The position numbers and the translations under genes are program-made. This document shows positions 24,149 through 33,703 of a stretch of DNA of 34,131 nt, piece by piece (position 1 is the first letter of the stretch; each line of letters starts with the position of its first letter). Under the pieces are notes generated by a model. That model searched no databases. It worked only from the letters and a program-made list of their open reading frames with translations, and was not told the DNA's origin. Source of the stretch: Ferruginibacter sp. (GTDB lineage Bacteria > Bacteroidota > Bacteroidia > Chitinophagales > Chitinophagaceae); assembly GCA_025352625.1 (NCBI GenBank), contig JANXSR010000286.1, forward strand, positions 1-34,131, read 5' to 3'.

Positions 24149-25131
24149 CGTTTTACCGGTTGATGCATCATCAGGTCTTCGATTAGTTTACCAATCTCTT
24201 CAGGTTTTTCCTTAAAAATCAGATAGGTAAATTTTTTACCTGGGATAAGTACATTTTTACCATCAGCTTCCACATCAAAATTTAATTTACGGACGCCAAA
24301 CCAGGGCGTTATCCCACGCACTGCAACAAGTACCGCTGTTTCATCCCAACTATTACGGCCAACGGTATTACTGTCTTTTGCTAATGCAATTTTAAATGCA
24401 TCTTTAACCGGACTGTTCTGAATGGTTTCATTATTTATTAATCGAATGCCGGTTAATATTTTTTCGCCAATTTCAAAACCGCTTATGGTTACAGGTGTAG
24501 GCCAATCGGCAAATACTTTTTTAGTGGCTGCTGCATCCACCATCACATTAAATTCATACCCACTCTTTCCATCTTTATCAATTCGTGCTGCCATTGAAAC
24601 CAATTGTTTCACCTTTTTTTTAACCAACTTAGTTCCATCGAGTGATGAATATTCGTCGGCTGCAGAATTAAGCAAGCCCGCTAAATTGGTAAAAAAGCCA
24701 ACGCTTACTACTGTTACACTTTTATCTGGTTGAGTAGCTAATATTTTCCTGTATAATCTTACTGCATCCATTGCATCTGCATTGGAGTTAAGCATATGCG
24801 GATATTTCACAACGATAGCTTCAGCCCACTGCTTTGAACAATCTTTATTGGGGAAATTACTTTTAACTACTCCAACCGGAATACCGGGTCTGTTAAAATA
24901 GGTGTTTAATAAACTGAGGGTGGGCACAGTTGTTTCGAAAGCATTGGATGAAATAGTTGCAAGTATGGTAGCTTCTCCTTTATCTGCAAATGCATGTAGC
25001 ATTGCCATGGCACCTACATCATCGTAATCAGGAGCAATATCTGTATCAAAGATGATAGCAACCGGTTTATGATTTTGAGCATTAGAAATAAAACACATAA
25101 AGAATGTGCAGCATAAAACTATTTCTTTCAT
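24145..25131 (-). CDS. Exported nucleoside hydrolase family protein
   Basis: The 328-residue protein has a signal peptide (MKEIVLCCTFFMCFISNAQ) and the inosine-uridine nucleoside hydrolase fold. The calcium-binding N-terminal motif reads DTDIAPDYDDVGAM (29-42), a variant of the usual DTDPGIDD. VTVVSVGFFTNLAGLL and NVMVDAAATKKVFADWPTPVTISGFEIG match the central and active-site regions. SWDETAVLVAVRG near 275-290 carries the late Asp ligand. It would cleave N-glycosidic bonds of ribonucleosides outside the cytoplasm, for scavenging. The motif variant and export suggest the substrate may not be a common nucleoside. Confidence 0.87.
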   Translation of the reverse strand: MKEIVLCCTFFMCFISNAQNHKPVAIIFDTDIAPDYDDVGAMAMLHAFADKGEATILATISSNAFETTVPTLSLLNTYFNRPGIPVGVVKSNFPNKDCSKQWAEAIVVKYPHMLNSNADAMDAVRLYRKILATQPDKSVTVVSVGFFTNLAGLLNSAADEYSSLDGTKLVKKKVKQLVSMAARIDKDGKSGYEFNVMVDAAATKKVFADWPTPVTISGFEIGEKILTGIRLINNETIQNSPVKDAFKIALAKDSNTVGRNSWDETAVLVAVRGITPWFGVRKLNFDVEADGKNVLIPGKKFTYLIFKEKPEEIGKLIEDLMMHQPVKR

Positions 25132-25564
25132 AAAATATATTTAAAAAATTTATTTCTTTGATTGCAGCACAAAAGAATATTTGATATAATTGAAAACATA
25201 TACCGGCAATTCATCTTCAATAAAAAATTTCGGATGGCCAATAATTTTTTATTTCAAAATGAAAGCAATCTAATATTATTCTAATTAACAGATCAATTTT
25301 TTGTTTTATCCCTATAAAAAAGTATTCTATAACAGAATAAAAAACTGTGTTCTTCGTTAAAAAGGTTTACTACTTAAATTTTAGGTATTTCTGTTTCATA
25401 TGCGTTTATTTTACTATCCTATTTTGTATTTAAAAGTATAAATAAGTTGGTTTGTGATACAAGTACCTTAATTCATTTTACCTATCAATTTGAAGAAGTT
25501 TTGTAGTAAAAAAGTCAATCAAAAAGGTAACTTTTTGAAAATAAACTTATGAAAATCGGGTACT
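25132..25564. other. 433-bp AT-rich divergent spacer
   Basis: It separates the nucleoside hydrolase and the T9SS protein genes and must hold both promoters. I see no exact TTTG / TAnnTTTG pair, no RNA gene and no clear repeat. Confidence 0.5.
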
Positions 25565-28500
25565 ATGCAAATAACTTTACACCCCACGTTACTTACTGTT
25601 AAGGTTAAGCAACCTAAAAACAGATTAGCTAAATGGACAACGCTGATAGTATTTATGCTATTGACGAGCTTACTTTCCTCTCCATTATTTTCTCAGAACA
25701 CACCGGTATCAAAAACAAATATTTCTGCAAATACGACTGTACCGAAAAGCAACGACATTGAGTTAAATGCAGAAACAAAAAAGACAATTGCAGAAACACT
25801 TAAAGCAAGCAGTAAAGATATTTGGTTCGAAAAAAATGAGGGACAATTTGGAAACCCGGAAGTATTATATGGCTTTCGCACCGCTTTTGGTTCTATGGGT
25901 GTGTATAAAAACAAACTTAGGCTTGTTGCTACACAATCTACAAAAAGAAAGAAAGTTGGACATCAGATAGTTGATATCAGCTTCCCCGGGTCATTGCAAA
26001 ACTGGGCTGTAATACCTGGAAGCAGGTCTGATGTAAAGGGTTCTTATAACACAAAATCCGGTGCAATCAATGCCACAATTTATAATGAAATAACGCTTAA
26101 AAATGTATACCCGGGCATTAATCTGCGGTTATATTCGGGCGGAAACGGCCAACTGGAATTTGACTGGTTGTTGGCAAAGGCTTCTGATCGTGATAAAATC
26201 AGGATGAATTTTAAAGGACAGAATAAAATTAAAATTGATAAAAATGGAGAAATTGTAATTGGCCTTAAATACGATGATATGAAGATGGTGATACCCGAAA
26301 CGTATCAGCTAATTAAAGGAAGAAAAGAACTTTTTTCAACGAAAATGATTACAGCAGGCGATAATAATACCTTGAAGTACGAGATAGCAGGAAATTTGAA
26401 TCCTGATGTTCCTTTGGTGATAGATCCTGTAATGATTTGGTCTACTTACGTACACAACAATAGCACTACTTTCGATGAATATCTTTACACTATTGCAGTA
26501 AATACCGCCAGCGAAGTGTATGCTTGCGGTGTAACAAACGAGGCTATTAGTACTGCGTATATGAGTGGAGTGGCTCCTGGCTTTTTAAGTACTTACACCT
26601 TCAACCTAAATTCAAAGGGCGATGAACAATCAGTAATTTTATACCGTTTAAACCCATCTGGCACTGTAATAACGGCATGGACATATACCGGGATGACAAC
26701 AAATATACCGGTAGCAATGGGCATCTTTCCTGACAACAGAATTTTGGTAGTGTATCAAACTGATACAATACAAATATTTTCAGCAGACCTTACTACAAGG
26801 CTTTACAATGATATTATTTCTGCTGATGTTGGAGCAAATGTAATGGCATACCAATCACAAGCCATTATAGACAATGATGTATTTTACGTTGGTGGTATTG
26901 CTGTGTCACCTTTATCCACGGCTATTATACCAGCTACAGCGCCAGATCCATCACTAGCGGGTGTTGAAGGTGTTATTTTACGCATAAAAAACGCCACCAC
27001 TACTCCTGTGCCTGAATGGGGTACCTATGTGGGTGGCAATGCCAATGAATCGTTTACAGCTATTGCTGCTACACCTGATAAAACAAAGCTTGCGTTTGCA
27101 GTACATGTGGATGGAAATGGAGGGGGTTATCCTGCATTGGTAAATGCTGTGGACAATACAATTTCCGGTACAGAATTATTGGTTGGTGTAATACCAACAA
27201 CCAGCACACCAACCGCATTTAGTGTATTTTCTTATTTAGGCGGAAGTGGGGATGAAGGAAAAGCTTCGAAGGATCAAAATGCTGCGCTGGTTGCGGCAGA
27301 CAATAGTTTCTTTTATGTGGCTGGTAATACCACTTCAACCGATGTTCCCAATACGGTTGGAAATGCACAAGCCTATTCAAGTGCCGCTACAGGAAAGATT
27401 AACCAGTTTATATCACAAATACCGTTAAATGGCAGTGCCGGAGGAGTATTGCAAAGTACCTATAATGGTGGCAGTGACCTTGATATTGTTGGAGGACTTG
27501 TGATAGATCTACGTACAAATGATGTACTATTATTTGGCACCTCGCAATCCATTAATTTTCCGGTATACAACACTTCGGCCTATAGCCCTTTTTATCAGCC
27601 AATTCATGGCAATACTTCAAGTGGTCCGCTGGATATTACGTATAGTGTATTTGCCAATGGCCTTGCCACAAGGAAATTTTCAACTTACATTGGAGGCTCT
27701 TATAATGATTACCTCGGCAGTACAGGAAAACTTCAGGGAACAGGTCATTTTCAATATAATCCTACCAATGGATTTACATATATTGGTACTACAATTCACT
27801 CAGACCAAACTACTATTCCTCCACAATGGATGTCAAGTATTCCTGGTTTTGACAAAAGTATTCCTCCTGCCAATGTAAATAAAGACAATCATTTTATTTT
27901 TGCCATGAGCCCCAGTACAGACGATTTTGGTGATGCACCTGCAAGTTATGATGCAGGTACACCGGCAAGCTCAGCTGTATCATTTTTTAATTTAAGAATA
28001 GGCGATGAAGTGGATGCGGAAGAAATGCAACAGAGTTCTGCAGCCGCCAATGGAGACGATACACTAAATTCCGGATCGCTGGATGATGAAGACGGAATAG
28101 CTGTAATACCTCCCATTGCAACTGGTGATACTGATTACACTGTTACAGTTTCTGTATTTAATAATACAGGCGCCACAGTAAATCTTTGTGGGTGGATAGA
28201 TACAGATGGCAACGGGCTATTTGATGCGTACGAATATGCTACGATAAGTGTACCTTCCAATGCAAGCCAGCAAAGTGTAGTGCTAAATTTTACAGGGTTA
28301 CCTCCTTTTACAACTACAACCGGAATTAGTTTTTTACGACTCCGTATTGCAAATGTTACTATAACCGCTGATGATGCTACCGGTGCATTGGGATTCGGCG
28401 AAGTAGAAGATCATGTAGTATTGCCCGGATTAACACTTTCAACTTTATTGGAAAAATTTACAGCCGCTCCACAAGCACAAAACGTTTTATTAAATTGGAC

Positions 28501-28975
28501 TGTAGGCAAGGAAACAAATGTTAATAAATATCAACTGGAACATAGTACAAACAATCTGCTATTCTCCAACTTAAATACAATACCTGCTACAGGAAATCGC
28601 AGCTACAACTGGATTCACACCACTCCTGAAATTGGCACTAATTATTATCGCATAAAAATTATTGGTACTGCCGGAAATATAAAATACAGCAATATTCAAA
28701 AGGTTAACTTCGGTTTAAACAGTACAGCAACTATTTATCCCAACCCTGCAAAAGATGTAATCAATATTAATTTAACAGGTGGTATTTTAAATAAACCGGC
28801 TACTATTTCTATCTATTCGTTTGATGGAAAAGCATTGAATCAAAAGAAGATAAATTCATTAAGCCAAAGAGAGACTTTTGATGTAAGCCCCCTTACTGAT
28901 GGGCAATATATTTTAAAGATTCACACAGACAGCGAAGAGATCGTTAGAAAAATAAACATTATAAACCATAAATAA
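25565..28975 (+). CDS. Large secreted protein with T9SS C-terminal sorting domain
   Basis: The 1136-residue protein starts with a long signal peptide (hydrophobic core TTLIVFMLLTSLLSS, cleavage near FSQ). Residues ~90-290 are a DUF7948-type domain (WFEKNEGQFGN, NVYPGINLRLYSGGNGQLEFDW, VPLVIDPVMIWSTY). Residues ~290-780 hold SBBP-like repeats such as FSTYIGGSYNDYLGS and WGTYVGGNANES. Residues ~785-950 are a GEVED-type domain (DFGDAPASYD, CGWIDTDGNGLFDAYEY, GFGEVEDHVV). A fibronectin-like stretch precedes the T9SS type A sorting domain (TIYPNPAKDVINI to the end), which directs export through the Por system. It is probably a surface adhesin or matrix protein. A strong terminator follows. Confidence 0.9.
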   Translation: MQITLHPTLLTVKVKQPKNRLAKWTTLIVFMLLTSLLSSPLFSQNTPVSKTNISANTTVPKSNDIELNAETKKTIAETLKASSKDIWFEKNEGQFGNPEVLYGFRTAFGSMGVYKNKLRLVATQSTKRKKVGHQIVDISFPGSLQNWAVIPGSRSDVKGSYNTKSGAINATIYNEITLKNVYPGINLRLYSGGNGQLEFDWLLAKASDRDKIRMNFKGQNKIKIDKNGEIVIGLKYDDMKMVIPETYQLIKGRKELFSTKMITAGDNNTLKYEIAGNLNPDVPLVIDPVMIWSTYVHNNSTTFDEYLYTIAVNTASEVYACGVTNEAISTAYMSGVAPGFLSTYTFNLNSKGDEQSVILYRLNPSGTVITAWTYTGMTTNIPVAMGIFPDNRILVVYQTDTIQIFSADLTTRLYNDIISADVGANVMAYQSQAIIDNDVFYVGGIAVSPLSTAIIPATAPDPSLAGVEGVILRIKNATTTPVPEWGTYVGGNANESFTAIAATPDKTKLAFAVHVDGNGGGYPALVNAVDNTISGTELLVGVIPTTSTPTAFSVFSYLGGSGDEGKASKDQNAALVAADNSFFYVAGNTTSTDVPNTVGNAQAYSSAATGKINQFISQIPLNGSAGGVLQSTYNGGSDLDIVGGLVIDLRTNDVLLFGTSQSINFPVYNTSAYSPFYQPIHGNTSSGPLDITYSVFANGLATRKFSTYIGGSYNDYLGSTGKLQGTGHFQYNPTNGFTYIGTTIHSDQTTIPPQWMSSIPGFDKSIPPANVNKDNHFIFAMSPSTDDFGDAPASYDAGTPASSAVSFFNLRIGDEVDAEEMQQSSAAANGDDTLNSGSLDDEDGIAVIPPIATGDTDYTVTVSVFNNTGATVNLCGWIDTDGNGLFDAYEYATISVPSNASQQSVVLNFTGLPPFTTTTGISFLRLRIANVTITADDATGALGFGEVEDHVVLPGLTLSTLLEKFTAAPQAQNVLLNWTVGKETNVNKYQLEHSTNNLLFSNLNTIPATGNRSYNWIHTTPEIGTNYYRIKIIGTAGNIKYSNIQKVNFGLNSTATIYPNPAKDVININLTGGILNKPATISIYSFDGKALNQKKINSLSQRETFDVSPLTDGQYILKIHTDSEEIVRKINIINHK

Positions 28976-29049
28976 ATTTTCCGGGGATTTAAAATTGATT
29001 CTCCTTGTTAGCAAATACAAAAATATCATACTGCAATTAGCATATTTAA

Positions 29050-29089
29050 AATTGCCCCAAAAACATTAATCTTTTGGGGCAATTGTTTT
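29050..29089 (+). terminator. Intrinsic terminator after the T9SS protein gene
   Basis: AATTGCCCCAAAA (29050-29062) pairs exactly with TTTTGGGGCAATT (29072-29084), followed by GTTTTA. It lies 75 bp past the stop. Confidence 0.8.
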
Positions 29090-29225
29090 ATTGCTTTACC
29101 ATCATTGATACAGTTAATTTTTGCAAAATGGCAGGTTTAAAAATAACCGGAGATTTTATATTTCAAAGAAATCAAAACTATTAAAGCAACCCTGCTTGCT
29201 GTTTATATAAACTTACTTTTACAGA

Positions 29226-29909
29226 CTATTCAACACAGAATTGTAGTAAAGCTTTAAGATCTTCCGGCTTATTAAAATTAACATGGTGTTCCTTCACAAA
29301 TTGAGAGATATTTTTTCCTTCAAAAAGAAAGTAGAACCCCTTTTTATTTGCTTTTACAAAAGGGCCGGTTGCTGCCCCCAAATAATAAGACTTCTCCTGC
29401 ATGAAAAACACATCCTTTTTTACCTCCAAATGATATATCTGGCTTCTGCTGCCTATGAAACCGTAAGTGGTTATGGAAGAAGAGCCAGTCGCAATATTAT
29501 AACCGCTCCTTGTTTTATCCGGTAGCTGTATCATCTGTTGCCTTAAAGCGAGTTTATATTTTCCCGTAGTAAATAAAACCGTCAAATACCCTTTGTCAAA
29601 TAAAAATTCCATTGAATCAATTACAGCATATTTAATTAGTGTCGGCTCGGCAATTGCCAGCGTATCATTATTGTTACCAATAAAATGCATTTCATCCAGC
29701 AAAAAATTATAATTGAGCATCATATTTGTTGCTGTTCCATCTTTCAAAAAAACGATCCCTTTTTTAAATACCGGCGAAACGTACATAGCTTCTTTGGGGA
29801 GCACCTGGCTTGGTATTTCCCCTACTTTTACCGGGTATTCTATTACATTTTGTGCTATTATAGGTTGTACAAAAAAAATTAAAAGGGCAAGTGTAAATCT
29901 TATGTTCAT
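29226..29909 (-). CDS. Secreted protein of unknown function
   Basis: The 227-residue protein has a signal peptide (MNIRFTLALLIFFVQPIIAQ). The mature part is rich in beta-forming residues: GIVFLKDGTATNMMLNYNFLLDEMHFIGNNNDTLAI, YLTVLFTTGKYKLALRQQM and IYHLEVKKDVFFMQEKSYYLG. A helical end, KNISQFVKEHHVNFNKPEDLKALLQF, follows. It looks like conserved secreted proteins of Bacteroidota with no known role. It is the last gene on this minus-strand run, 165 bp after the ChaN-like gene, and may have its own promoter. Confidence 0.72.
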   Translation of the reverse strand: MNIRFTLALLIFFVQPIIAQNVIEYPVKVGEIPSQVLPKEAMYVSPVFKKGIVFLKDGTATNMMLNYNFLLDEMHFIGNNNDTLAIAEPTLIKYAVIDSMEFLFDKGYLTVLFTTGKYKLALRQQMIQLPDKTRSGYNIATGSSSITTYGFIGSRSQIYHLEVKKDVFFMQEKSYYLGAATGPFVKANKKGFYFLFEGKNISQFVKEHHVNFNKPEDLKALLQFCVE

Positions 29910-30074
29910 AGATGATTTTTATGGGTAGCTTTCAATTAAAATTAATTGACTTTTTTTACTTTTTAAAGATATCTTTCCTTTGGCGTTAAGTTATAAAAAT
30001 AAAAGCAGTAAACATTCCAAAAAATCACTAAAGCCTACCGCACTTTCCAGCAAGTTGCTGATCGGTTAATGATA

Positions 30075-30929
30075 TTAGTAAGTAGAAGTCATATCCTCAT
30101 CTACACAAATAATAAAATCAGCTTTGTTGTTATTTTCTTTAAGCAGATGCAGAATATCCTTTTGTGATACCGTGGTTATTGTAATAATTTTTAACTCAAG
30201 TTTCTGTTGTTGAAGGTACCACACAATACCATCATGGTTCTCTGAATGATAACTCCCGTTGTAATGAATGAACAGGCTGCCCGGCACAAAATATTTTTCT
30301 ATAAAATACGCCATGGTAGCATCTTTTATGGCCTGCGCTTTGGGCATGTTAACGCTGCCATGCCCACCCATCATCGTCATCATATTTTTATAACCGGGCA
30401 ATTCTGCATTGTAGTTTATGGGTAAAGATGCCATCCACAACTTCTCTTTTGCTGAGATGGTATCCAGGGCTTCGAAGCCGCCTTTGGAAACAGTGGCGGC
30501 ATAGCGGCGGGGAATATTGGTGGCCGCAAATACGATGTTATTTTCTTTGGCAAAGTCTACCAGCGGTGCATAGTCAGTAGTATAGTTTTGCCAGAGGCGG
30601 GCTGCTGAATCAAAGCCTTTGGCTGATAACTTTCCCTGCAGGTAAAGATCAAGCGCCTGCTGGTTATCCTGTTCAAACATTTCGGCACCCAGCACCAGGT
30701 TACGGTATTGTTTACAGTCTTTGGTGATCTCAAGTTCCATCCAGTGACTAATGGGATTGTTATGAAATTCCCCGATCAGAACAACGTCGTTCTTCACCAG
30801 TGTTTTGATCATTTTTTTATAGGATACTTTTTTGCCGGTAGCATTGTACAAAATATAAGCAGGCTTGTTTTGGCCAGTTGCATTGAATACAGATAATAAA
30901 ACAACAACGAAAGGGAGTAATCTTTTCAT
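30075..30929 (-). CDS. ChaN-like protein (Tiki/haem-binding uptake superfamily)
   Basis: The 284-residue protein from ATG 30929 has a signal peptide (MKRLLPFVVVLLSVFNATGQ). Its ChaN motifs are VVLIGEFHNNPISHWMELEI (49-68, His56 and His62) and LVLGAEMFEQDNQQAL. ChaN of Campylobacter binds haem and is linked to iron uptake; the superfamily also includes TIKI-type proteases, and the GEFH...H and EMF signature would suit a metal site. An upstream in-frame start at 31004 would put 25 unlikely residues before the signal and is rejected. It starts 90 bp after mtnN and may be co-transcribed. Haem binding is inferred from family only. Confidence 0.85.
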   Translation of the reverse strand: MKRLLPFVVVLLSVFNATGQNKPAYILYNATGKKVSYKKMIKTLVKNDVVLIGEFHNNPISHWMELEITKDCKQYRNLVLGAEMFEQDNQQALDLYLQGKLSAKGFDSAARLWQNYTTDYAPLVDFAKENNIVFAATNIPRRYAATVSKGGFEALDTISAKEKLWMASLPINYNAELPGYKNMMTMMGGHGSVNMPKAQAIKDATMAYFIEKYFVPGSLFIHYNGSYHSENHDGIVWYLQQQKLELKIITITTVSQKDILHLLKENNNKADFIICVDEDMTSTY

Positions 30930-31019
30930 AACAGGAAGGTCGCCATTTTTTGATAAAGGCTGACGGATATTTTGCTGAAACGAATGGCAATAAATTGTTT
31001 CCAAAAGCCGGAAAACAAT

Positions 31020-31784
31020 TCAGAATTGACTGTATATATTTTTGATGATCTCCACAGCATACCTGCTGGAAATGGTATTGATAAACAAACGGAAGTCAAT
31101 GTGGGATTGTTCATCAGCGGTATCGGATATGGTTCTGACTATGACAAAAGGAATGTCGTATTCAAAGCAAACCTGTGCTACTGCTGCGCCTTCCATCTCT
31201 ACACATACAACTGCAGGAAGTTGTTGCAAGATATTATTTTTACTGCTGCTACCGGAAATGAATTGATCACCGCTGGCAATATCACCCACTACCAGTTTTG
31301 GTACTGTAATATCAAAGGCTTCAAGTGCCGCTGAATCAATGGTTGCATGCAGGTGTTTGTTTTGGAGCAAATTATTTACGGCATTTTGAGCAATGGTAAG
31401 CAGATACGCATCGCAATCAAAATAGGTTTTGCCCAGCAAGGGAATTTCAAATTGTGGCATCAGTGGTCTTGCATCCATATCATGCTGCACGAGACGCTTT
31501 GCAATAACAATGTCTCCTATTTTTAATTGGTGGCTGATGGCACCTGCAACACCGGTAAACAACAATTGCGTAATGTTGAATGTAAGAATAAGTGTAGACA
31601 CCGTAGTTGCAGCAGCCACTTTACCCCAGCGGGAAAATACCACGACTGTTTTAATATCATTGATAGTTCCCGTAAAATAAGTACGTCCGCCAATGGTAAC
31701 TTCCTGCCTGTTTACAAGCAATGCCACAACACCATTTATTTCTTCTGGCATGGCACCCATGATGCCCGTAATTTTTTCACTCAT
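31020..31784 (-). CDS. mtnN: 5'-methylthioadenosine/S-adenosylhomocysteine nucleosidase
   Basis: The 254-residue enzyme has GIMGAMPEEI (7-16, with Glu15 equivalent to Glu12 in E. coli), LLFTGVAGAISHQLKIGDIVIA, SGDQFIS, the substrate-binding VEMEGAAVAQVC (near Glu174 in E. coli) and VRTISDTAD with the catalytic Asp. It splits adenine from MTA and SAH, feeding the activated-methyl cycle; SAH is the product of methyltransferases such as the TylF-like one in this window. It is about 20 residues longer than E. coli MtnN because of small insertions. It follows the alpha/beta hydrolase gene by 40 bp. Confidence 0.9.
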   Translation of the reverse strand: MSEKITGIMGAMPEEINGVVALLVNRQEVTIGGRTYFTGTINDIKTVVVFSRWGKVAAATTVSTLILTFNITQLLFTGVAGAISHQLKIGDIVIAKRLVQHDMDARPLMPQFEIPLLGKTYFDCDAYLLTIAQNAVNNLLQNKHLHATIDSAALEAFDITVPKLVVGDIASGDQFISGSSSKNNILQQLPAVVCVEMEGAAVAQVCFEYDIPFVIVRTISDTADEQSHIDFRLFINTISSRYAVEIIKNIYSQF

Positions 31785-31824
31785 ATCTTTTCACCAACCT
31801 TTTTTACAACACTTTTTTAATGCA

Positions 31825-32601
31825 TCATTTGTGCTGACTGAACAGCCACCCCATCATCAAAGGATCACTGTATGCTGCTATCCAGGAAAAATGCCCTACG
31901 GAGGGATATTGGGTAAACCCCGGTCTTGCCCCGGCTTTTGTAAGTGCCAGCACCATGTCGATGGAGTAAACAGGATCTACAGCCGGATCTTCAGCCCCAT
32001 GAAAAATCCACATCGGAATGTGTGCTATAGAAACCGCTTTTGACACATCACCACCACCGCAAACTGGTACTGCTGCTGCAAATAAATGCGGGTACCTTTC
32101 AATGGCATCATAGGTTCCAAAGCCGCCCATGGAAAGACCGGTAATATAAATGCGGTTGGTATCAATCCTGAAATCTTTTGTCATTTTATGGATCAGCTCA
32201 ATCAGCAGTTCCATTGATTTAGCCGGCGTAGGCGCCAGTTGCAGCGACTTGTTGCTCCGGGTAATGTTTGCCCATCCCTGCCCATCCGGACATTGCGGCG
32301 CTATCACAAAAGCCGGGTGCATGGCCATTGCCTGGTCGGTTGCAAAATTGCTGACGCCCCATTGCAGTTGCGCCTCGTTGTTGTTTCCCCGCTCACCGGA
32401 ACCATGTAAAAAAATTACCAGCGGATACCTTCGCAAGGTATCAGAATCCGGAAAAAGCATGCGGTAATTTAAGGAGTCGCCTTTACCATTGCTATACTTG
32501 TTATAACTGAACCTTGAATTTTGTGCCTGTAAAAGGCTAGTGCCTGCACAGCAAAGAAACAATATAATCAACCGTGTTGATGCAGCGTTTATAATTTTCA
32601 T
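31825..32601 (-). CDS. Secreted alpha/beta hydrolase (esterase/peptidase-like)
   Basis: The 258-residue protein has a signal peptide (hydrophobic LIILFLCCAGTSLLQAQ, cleaved near residue 27). The oxyanion segment is FLHGSGERGNN (64-74), the nucleophile Ser157 lies in GLSMGG (155-160), an acid Asp205 or Asp209 in HGAEDPAVD, and His237 in SVGHFSW. The pattern fits the group of secreted phospholipase/carboxylesterase and prolyl-oligopeptidase-like hydrolases often found with plant-polymer enzymes. The substrate is unknown. The promoter must lie in the 232-bp spacer that also holds a repeat. Confidence 0.85.
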   Translation of the reverse strand: MKIINAASTRLIILFLCCAGTSLLQAQNSRFSYNKYSNGKGDSLNYRMLFPDSDTLRRYPLVIFLHGSGERGNNNEAQLQWGVSNFATDQAMAMHPAFVIAPQCPDGQGWANITRSNKSLQLAPTPAKSMELLIELIHKMTKDFRIDTNRIYITGLSMGGFGTYDAIERYPHLFAAAVPVCGGGDVSKAVSIAHIPMWIFHGAEDPAVDPVYSIDMVLALTKAGARPGFTQYPSVGHFSWIAAYSDPLMMGWLFSQHK

Positions 32602-32730
32602 TTTATATTGATTGAGGTTAAGATAATGATGAGTTTTACAGAAGCGATATACAAATTACGTTATTTAAAGCAAGCTGAAAAAAGAACAGTTCCTGTATTC
32701 ATTCAGAAATAGGCAACCAATTTATTAAAT

Positions 32731-32790
32731 GGGTAGAACCCTAACGCAAGAGTCCGCAGTTGTAGGAAGGTTAGCGACCCTTAGCAAAGA
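32731..32790. repeat. Short inverted-repeat element related to 13651-13780
   Basis: GGGTAGAACCCTAAC and GGAAGGTTAGCGACCCTTA face each other across about 20 bp. The minus strand reads AAGGGTCGCTAACCTTCC, like CAGGGTTGCCAACCTTTC of the element at 13651-13780. It lies between the alpha/beta hydrolase promoter region and the GNAT gene end. Confidence 0.45.
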
Positions 32791-32833
32791 GAATACATAA
32801 AGGCTTTTAATTTTTAAATGCTTTTGCTCTTAT

Positions 32834-33274
32834 CTATAAATAAAGATCGCAGTTGATATCAGTACCATCAATGGAGGCGCCTATTTTTTTATAGAAACTG
32901 ATGGCGTTTGTATTCCACCCTGAAACCTGCCAGCGTAGTTTTTTACAGTCTTCCTTTTTGGCCAGCGCTATTACTTCGTCCAGTAACATTTTACCAATCC
33001 CTTGCTTTCTGAATTGCTGTGTTACATACAAGTCGTCAAGGTTTAAAGCCTTACCCGACCATGAATAATAGGCGAAAAAGAAAGTGGCAAATCCAATAAT
33101 TTTATCATCGCCGGTTGTTGCTACAAAACATTGAAATAAGTTTTTATCGACATGCATTTGTTCCACTGTAATGGATACTTTATTGGCTGTTTGCTGAAAT
33201 GCTGCAAATTCTTTTATCAGAAAAAATATGTCTTCAAAATCTGCCGGAGCTGCTTTTCTTATGGTATAATTCAT
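32834..33274 (-). CDS. GNAT family N-acetyltransferase (SSAT-like)
   Basis: The 146-residue protein shows the acetyl-CoA-binding motif V-x-x-QFRKQGIGKMLL (84-98), preceded by the beta-strand LNLDDLYV. The late LRWQVSGWNTNAISFYKKIGAS is typical of diamine acetyltransferase-like GNATs. The likely substrate is a polyamine, diamine or amino acid, but GNAT substrates cannot be read from sequence. It starts 12 bases after the DUF1801 gene ends, suggesting an operon of the two. Confidence 0.88.
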   Translation of the reverse strand: MNYTIRKAAPADFEDIFFLIKEFAAFQQTANKVSITVEQMHVDKNLFQCFVATTGDDKIIGFATFFFAYYSWSGKALNLDDLYVTQQFRKQGIGKMLLDEVIALAKKEDCKKLRWQVSGWNTNAISFYKKIGASIDGTDINCDLYL

Positions 33275-33286
33275 TGGCTTTATCTG

Positions 33287-33703
33287 TTATTTGTCTATCA
33301 TTTTTAACCATTGCTTTATCAATCGCTGCAAAGGCTTTTGTTTTGCTTTAGCATCTGCTATGTCATAAATCTTTACCAATCTGCGCCCATCCTTATAATC
33401 ACCTTCAAGCAGTCCTGTTGCATCTTTAAGTTTTGCACCGCCCGGTAAAACCAGCAACACATAGTCTTTTTTGTACAGGTTAAAAACAATCAGTTCCCGT
33501 TTGTATTCTTTTGGGTTAAAGGGTTTCATGGCTCCCATGTAAAAGAAACTCGGCGAATTCCATTTAATGCGTTCGCCTATTTCCCTATCAGCACTAAGAA
33601 TGATTTGCCTGATGGTATCAACCAGTGTACCTAAAACTATATCCATTTTTTGAATGTATGCATTTACGCTTTCAGAGTCGTTGATGTCTTTTTCTTTTGG
33701 CAT
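33287..33703 (-). CDS. DUF1801 domain protein
   Basis: The 138-residue protein matches DUF1801: VDTIRQIILSADREIGERIKWNSPSFFY (about 28-55), then ELIVFNLYKKDYVLLVLPGGAKLKD and the final DAKAKQKPLQRLIKQWLKMID. The family resembles the YdhG/frataxin-like fold and has no settled function. It is the first gene of a probable two-gene unit with the GNAT gene. Confidence 0.85.
   Translation of the reverse strand: MPKEKDINDSESVNAYIQKMDIVLGTLVDTIRQIILSADREIGERIKWNSPSFFYMGAMKPFNPKEYKRELIVFNLYKKDYVLLVLPGGAKLKDATGLLEGDYKDGRRLVKIYDIADAKAKQKPLQRLIKQWLKMIDK

Noticed and set aside
25548..25564. Earlier ATG (25548) before the T9SS protein
   Set aside because: It is out of frame with the protein by 17 bases.
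32629..32712. 27-codon plus-strand frame MSFTEAIYKLRYLKQAEKRT then VPVFIQK
   Set aside because: Very short, no recognisable family or start signal, lying in a promoter spacer; chance cannot be excluded.
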